From positions 62,001 through 126,000 of the forward strand of contig NZ_BAAAFG010000015.1 of NCBI RefSeq assembly GCF_039523415.1: 64,000 nt of DNA. Reading direction: 5' to 3'. Under the pieces are notes generated by a model. It ran no database searches and had not been told where the DNA came from. It saw only the letters and a program-made list of their open reading frames with translations. The position numbers and the translations under genes are program-made. Positions 60,289 to 64,000 of this stretch are shown one piece after another. Numbering within the stretch: position 1 is the stretch's first letter; the number at the start of each line of letters is the position of its first letter. The stretch comes from Gangjinia marincola. GTDB lineage: Bacteria > Bacteroidota > Bacteroidia > Flavobacteriales > Flavobacteriaceae.

Positions 60289-60975
60289 ATGATGGGCTAT
60301 TATGTAATTGCGGGAGTTATTTTCTTAGTGAGCATGTATGTGAGCAACAAGCTTAAAAGCAAGTTTAAGCAATATTCTAAAGTACACCTGCAAAATGGGA
60401 TGAGCGGTGCAGAGATAGCACAGCAAATGTTGAATGATCATGGGATTAGTAATGTAAAGGTAATCTCTACTCCCGGGATGCTTACAGATCATTATAATCC
60501 AGCTAAAAAGACGGTAAACTTAAGTGAAGGAGTATATAATCAGCGTAATGCGGCCGCAGCTGCTGTTGCTGCACATGAGGTTGGTCACGCTGTCCAACAT
60601 GCAGATGCCTACGCGTGGTTAGGCATGCGTTCTAAATTAGTTCCTGTGGTGAGCATCGCCTCAAAATTTTCGCAATGGGTCATTATGGCGGGATTAGTGT
60701 TATCTGTTACTTCTAGCTTTGGAAATACCATATTGCTTATTGGTATTATTCTCTTTGGCGCAGGAACGCTGTTTAGTTTTATCACCTTACCGGTTGAATA
60801 TGACGCTTCAAACAGGGCATTAGCTTGGCTGGAAGACAATAATATCGTTACTCAACAGGAGTTGAAAGGATCCAAAGATGCTTTGAAATGGGCTGCGCGC
60901 ACCTACGTAGTGGCCGCGATTGGATCGTTGGCCACCTTACTCTATTTTGTAAGTGTTTACTTAGGCAGAGACTAG
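60289..60975 (+). CDS. Zinc metallopeptidase, YugP family
   Basis: 228 residues. N-terminal membrane helix (residues 4-20), zinc motif AAHEVGHAVQHA (HExxH, about residues 98-110), three further membrane helices, and the third zinc ligand region EYDASNRALAWLEDN. These are membrane-bound proteases of unknown substrate. Stands alone; the downstream gap is filled by repeats. Confidence 0.9.
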   Translation: MMGYYVIAGVIFLVSMYVSNKLKSKFKQYSKVHLQNGMSGAEIAQQMLNDHGISNVKVISTPGMLTDHYNPAKKTVNLSEGVYNQRNAAAAAVAAHEVGHAVQHADAYAWLGMRSKLVPVVSIASKFSQWVIMAGLVLSVTSSFGNTILLIGIILFGAGTLFSFITLPVEYDASNRALAWLEDNNIVTQQELKGSKDALKWAARTYVVAAIGSLATLLYFVSVYLGRD

Positions 60976-61359
60976 CTACGGCAGGCTCAGCTACCGATCT
61001 GGGAATATCAGCGGACATTTTGATCGATTCAAGATGCCCTTGAGTTTTAATTTTCCCACACCTAACGTACAGTCAGAGCATGTCGATGACGGCTTTGAAA
61101 CTAAAGTCCATCTATATAATAACTAGTGTTTCTTAGAATATCTTTAAATAACCCTGTACTGAGCATTGCCAAAGTGTGCAGGATGAAATTTAGACAAATT
61201 GAGTTTGACCTAATTGTCAGTCAGAGCCTGTCGATGACAGCTTGTGAACTGCAAATAATGTTCGTTTCTTAGGTTATCCTTCAACAGGCTCAGGATGACA
61301 TTTAGTTTGAATTGAAGCATATTCAGTTGTCTGCCAGGGTCTGTCGAAATGATCTTCTT
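60976..61359. repeat. Imperfect 148-bp direct repeat of GAGC/TGTCGA elements
   Basis: This gene-free stretch consists of degenerate dispersed-repeat fragments. AGTCAGAGC at 61071 and 61219 starts two related units 148 bp apart, each continuing TGTCGATGAC, then TTTCTTAG and CAGGATGA and ATTTAG. Similar CTCAG/TGTCGA fragments lie at 7990-8060 and 10150-10160. No open frame is supported here. Confidence 0.6.
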
Positions 61360-61830
61360 CTAAATCTTTAGCTGGCGTTCTATCTGTTGATCTAAGGAAA
61401 TAAATGTTTCTGTTCTTGATACACCGGGAATGGCTTGGATATCCTTATTAAGCACCTCCATCAAGTGCTCATTGTCTTTACATAAGATCTTAATAAAAAT
61501 AGACCAGTTTCCCGTGGTGTAGTGGCATTCAATAACTTCGGGAATATCTTTTAATTGCCTTACCGCTGCAGGGTTGCTTACTGCCTTGTCCAAAAAAACA
61601 CCTATAAACGCAACGGTTGAGTAGCCTAATACCTTGGGATTAATCGTTATTTTTGATCCTGCGATCAGTTTGGACTTTTCCAGTTTTCTTAATCGTTGAT
61701 GAATTGCTGCTCCGCTAATCCCTACTTTGCGCGCGATCTCAAGAATGGGTTTACGGGCATCTTCCATCAGCATGCGTAAAATCTTTTTATCGATTCCATC
61801 AATGGTCACTTTTTGATTGACTATTTTCAT
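61360..61830 (-). CDS. Lrp/AsnC family transcriptional regulator
   Basis: 156 residues. N-terminal helix-turn-helix (DGIDKKILRMLMEDARKP, ARKVGISGAAIHQRLRKL) and C-terminal RAM/ACT-like domain (GYSTVAFIGVFLDKA, VIECHYTTGNWSIFIKI). Lrp-type regulators respond to amino acids. It lies 58 bp downstream of saccharopine dehydrogenase on the same strand, so it may sense lysine-related compounds and control that gene. Confidence 0.93.
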   Translation of the reverse strand: MKIVNQKVTIDGIDKKILRMLMEDARKPILEIARKVGISGAAIHQRLRKLEKSKLIAGSKITINPKVLGYSTVAFIGVFLDKAVSNPAAVRQLKDIPEVIECHYTTGNWSIFIKILCKDNEHLMEVLNKDIQAIPGVSRTETFISLDQQIERQLKI

Positions 61831-61888
61831 ACCTATAGCAGCTTATAAATTCAAAGTAAAACTACAAAAAAGTGATATTAGCATGATG

Positions 61889-63259
61889 TTATGGTGTTAC
61901 ATCTTCCATATTATAACCTAAATACGGGACCTTAGTTTCAGTAAACTCAATTCCATATTGAGTTAGTTCCTTAAGAATTGGAGTATAAATTTCTTCCTTG
62001 ATAGGTAGATGAACCCCGGGAGTAGAAATCTCTCCGGTCAGAATTCTCACAGCCGCCATAGCTACGGGTAAGCCTACAGTCTTTGCCATCGCTGTTTTTA
62101 CCTGATTCTCTCCTTGAACCACCATCGTACTATCTATTTGATGTTTTTTACCGTCAAGTTCGTAGCCAAATTTATGATACATCACAATCATATCTTTATC
62201 ATCCTTATCCAAGGACCATTTTTCGGTCAGGATTTTTTGTAAGGCTTGTGCCGGAGTGGCGTCAACTATACCAATTTTTTTTGTGGCGTTGAATAAATCC
62301 AATTCCTTCAACTTTAACCAAATCACGTCATCCTGATCGATTTTAAGATTGTGTCTAAGTTTTAATTCAACCGAATCTGTGGGATGATACGGTAAAAAAC
62401 TATTCATAAAATCACGATAAGACATGGTAGAAGAATCCTCTAAAATGTAGCTGTCATCTGTCATTCCCAGCTGCACGAATACATTCCAGGCTTTGCTAAA
62501 TCCTACGCGTCGCATTGTACCCCTATATAGGGTTAAGACATCTTGAATTCCATAAATATCCCGGTATTTTAAGGAATTGCGATTAGCGTAAGCTTCAAAG
62601 GTTCCATAATCGGGAACATTTAAAAATTCTGTTCTTCTAAAGAGACGTTGATAAGGAATATATTTATATTTCCCTTCTTGAATAAACTTTGCTACACCCC
62701 CTTGCCCGGCAACAACTACATTGCGGGGATTCCAGGTGAATTTATAATTCCACAGGTTGTTATCACTTTGTGGTGCTACCAAACCGCCGGTAAAGGATTC
62801 AAACAAGATCATTTTTCCTCCTTCTGCTCTTATTCGATCAATGACCTGCATAGCACTCATATGATCAATCCCGGGATCTACTCCTATCTCATTCATAAAG
62901 ACCAACCCAGATTCTTTAACCATATGATCTAACGCCTGCATTTCTTCACTTACATAAGAAGCGGTAACCATATGCTTTTTGAGTTTTAGGCAAACCCTGG
63001 CAACATGAATATGAAACCGCGCCGGAAGCATTGATATAACCACAGTTGCCTGATCTACATATTGAGTCAAATCATTTTTGTCTAAAATATCTAAGGATAT
63101 GGCGTTACTTTGTTCGTGATTTCCAATAATTTGTTCTGCTTGTTCAAGTCTAACATCTCCTACGGTGATGGTGAATTGATGTTCAACAGATTTTTCCTGT
63201 AGATAAGAGACCAGTATTCCGGTAGATTTTCCGGCACCGATAACGAGAATATTTTGCAT
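61889..63259 (-). CDS. Saccharopine dehydrogenase family protein
   Basis: 456 residues from ATG 63259 (MQNILVIGAGKSTGILVSYL, an NAD(P)-binding Rossmann motif). Further motifs: VISMLPARFHIHVAR, NEIGVDPGIDHMSAM and ESFTGGLVAPQSDNNLWNYKFTWNP. The enzyme interconverts saccharopine with lysine or glutamate plus semialdehyde; in bacteria the family also covers homospermidine and other amino-acid reactions, so direction is uncertain. An earlier in-frame start at 63313 precedes a non-conserved stretch and is not chosen. Companion of the Lrp regulator. Confidence 0.88.
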   Translation of the reverse strand: MQNILVIGAGKSTGILVSYLQEKSVEHQFTITVGDVRLEQAEQIIGNHEQSNAISLDILDKNDLTQYVDQATVVISMLPARFHIHVARVCLKLKKHMVTASYVSEEMQALDHMVKESGLVFMNEIGVDPGIDHMSAMQVIDRIRAEGGKMILFESFTGGLVAPQSDNNLWNYKFTWNPRNVVVAGQGGVAKFIQEGKYKYIPYQRLFRRTEFLNVPDYGTFEAYANRNSLKYRDIYGIQDVLTLYRGTMRRVGFSKAWNVFVQLGMTDDSYILEDSSTMSYRDFMNSFLPYHPTDSVELKLRHNLKIDQDDVIWLKLKELDLFNATKKIGIVDATPAQALQKILTEKWSLDKDDKDMIVMYHKFGYELDGKKHQIDSTMVVQGENQVKTAMAKTVGLPVAMAAVRILTGEISTPGVHLPIKEEIYTPILKELTQYGIEFTETKVPYLGYNMEDVTP

Positions 63260-63319
63260 AGGTTTAATTAGCTTTGTAGCATAAAAAACGAAAGTAGGTA
63301 ATCCGCAATACATCTAAAA

Positions 63320-63709
63320 ATGAATCGAACCTTAATGTTACTGGGGAGTTTTTTCGGCTTGACCGCAGTTATTATTGGAGCATTTGCCACTCACGGATTG
63401 GAACCTCTATTAACCACAAAACAGCTTTCAAGCTTTGAAACAGGCGTTAAATACCAAATCTATCACGCATTTTTACTTCTCTTTCTCAGTCTATCTCAAA
63501 AAATACTACCACGCCAAAAACGAATCTTATTGTATATGATTTGTTTGGGGATAGTGTTATTTTCGGGATCAATTTATGGATTAGCTACTAATCAATACTC
63601 TTCTTTTGATTTCACCACTATCGCATTGATCACGCCTGTAGGGGGTTCGCTACTTATTATTTCCTGGATGATGCTCTTTGTATATTCATTTAAACATAAG
63701 GAGGAATAA
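63320..63709 (+). CDS. DUF423 family membrane protein
   Basis: 129 residues with four membrane helices. The DUF423 motif is the start GSFFGLTAVIIGAFATHGLE and FETGVKYQIYHAFLLLFL. Function unknown. Divergent from saccharopine dehydrogenase. Confidence 0.88.
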   Translation: MNRTLMLLGSFFGLTAVIIGAFATHGLEPLLTTKQLSSFETGVKYQIYHAFLLLFLSLSQKILPRQKRILLYMICLGIVLFSGSIYGLATNQYSSFDFTTIALITPVGGSLLIISWMMLFVYSFKHKEE

Positions 63710-63745
63710 TTCGCGTTGAAGAACATTATTCTTTGGTATTATTTA

Positions 63746-63753
63746 TACTTTTG
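63746..63753 (+). promoter_or_regulatory. -7 element of pckA
   Basis: TACTTTTG matches TAnnTTTG, 27 bp before the pckA ATG. No well-spaced TTG was seen. Confidence 0.45.
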
Positions 63754-63780
63754 CCATCTAATAACACAACAACTCATAAA

Positions 63781-64000
63781 ATGATGGTTGAAAACACCTC
63801 ATCTACGAAAACGATTTCGTTGAAACAGTACGGAATCAAAGACGCCACAGTACATTATCAACTAAGTCCCAAAGAACTTCAACAAAAAACCCTCGATCTC
63901 AATCAAGGAGTTGAAACAAATAATGGCACCCTAGCAGTTAATACCGGGGAATTTACAGGTCGTTCTCCTAAAGATCGATTTATCGTGAAAGATGATCGTA
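63781..64000 (+). CDS. pckA: Phosphoenolpyruvate carboxykinase (ATP), N-terminal part
   Basis: The frame from ATG 63781 runs off the window after 73 codons: MMVENTSSTKTISLKQYG, then HYQLSPKELQQKTL and the diagnostic TGEFTGRSPKDRFIV. PckA converts oxaloacetate and ATP to phosphoenolpyruvate for gluconeogenesis. The catalytic P-loop lies beyond the window. Confidence 0.92.
   Translation, partial: MMVENTSSTKTISLKQYGIKDATVHYQLSPKELQQKTLDLNQGVETNNGTLAVNTGEFTGRSPKDRFIVKDDR

Overview
The window is a chromosomal segment of a Bacteroidota bacterium, most likely a marine or environmental member of the Flavobacteriaceae; I cannot name the genus. The grounds are lineage-typical families (a type IX secretion C-terminal signal on a lamin-tail protein, a TonB receptor with a CarboxypepD-like N-terminus, M56/BlaI pairs, an OmpA/PD40 protein, DnaE with a fused exonuclease), AT-rich coding and many promoters of the Bacteroidota form TTG-N17-19-TAnnTTTG. 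There is no prophage, CRISPR array, rRNA operon or classical insertion sequence.

Layout. 1-2.1 kb: the end of an AraC regulator, then DUF1761, TolB-like and DUF3052 proteins. 2.2-7.9 kb: a two-component pair and a large YadA-head-like surface protein, with a shared palindromic site upstream of both. 8.0-8.7 kb: tRNA-Leu with three tandem 150-bp repeats downstream. 8.7-13.2 kb: an M20 peptidase and a BlaI/M56 pair with twin operators. 13.3-20 kb: PhnA, a membrane-anchored MutS-like ATPase, small conserved genes, hemW and ruvC, the last two carrying GC-rich palindromes in frame. 20-22.2 kb: a YbhN-like protein and a GT2 glycosyltransferase. 22.1-25.8 kb: a second BlaI/M56 operon with a TonB-like lipoprotein and a TPR gene broken by an in-frame stop. 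25.8-28.9 kb: DUF456, nitroreductase and OmpA/PD40 protein.

29.1-30.3 kb is the most unusual part: one transcription unit with a strong promoter, four 118-bp units that are tRNA-Asp pieces with two palindromic hairpins inserted, the intact tRNA-Asp, a terminator, a small GIY-YIG nuclease that has lost its ATG, a hairpin-interrupted tRNA-Asp 3' half and a second copy of the terminator. It looks like a tRNA locus that was duplicated and repeatedly invaded by small TCCC...GGGA palindromes.

30.3-50.5 kb is mostly core: DUF58, thioredoxin, DnaE, a PA2169-type bundle protein, rpsP-rimM-TrmN6-like, a glutaryl-CoA dehydrogenase-like enzyme, a BamA-like porin, an Fe-S/redox cluster (Mrp, NifU, FNR, ferredoxin), an alkyltransferase-like protein, LysE, TrmB, a glycosyltransferase and a PhoR/PhoB-like pair. 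50.5-55.8 kb: a TonB receptor and a duplicated beta-helix lipoprotein, with 11-bp-phased TTAACA-like repeats suggesting Pho-type control. 55.8-64 kb: YihY, small lipoproteins, a type IX cargo protein, LuxE-like protein, a zinc peptidase, a repeat-filled gap, Lrp with saccharopine dehydrogenase, DUF423 and the start of pckA.

Recurring themes are small palindromic elements at gene ends and tRNA loci, and genes whose -7 box sits only a few bases from the ATG.
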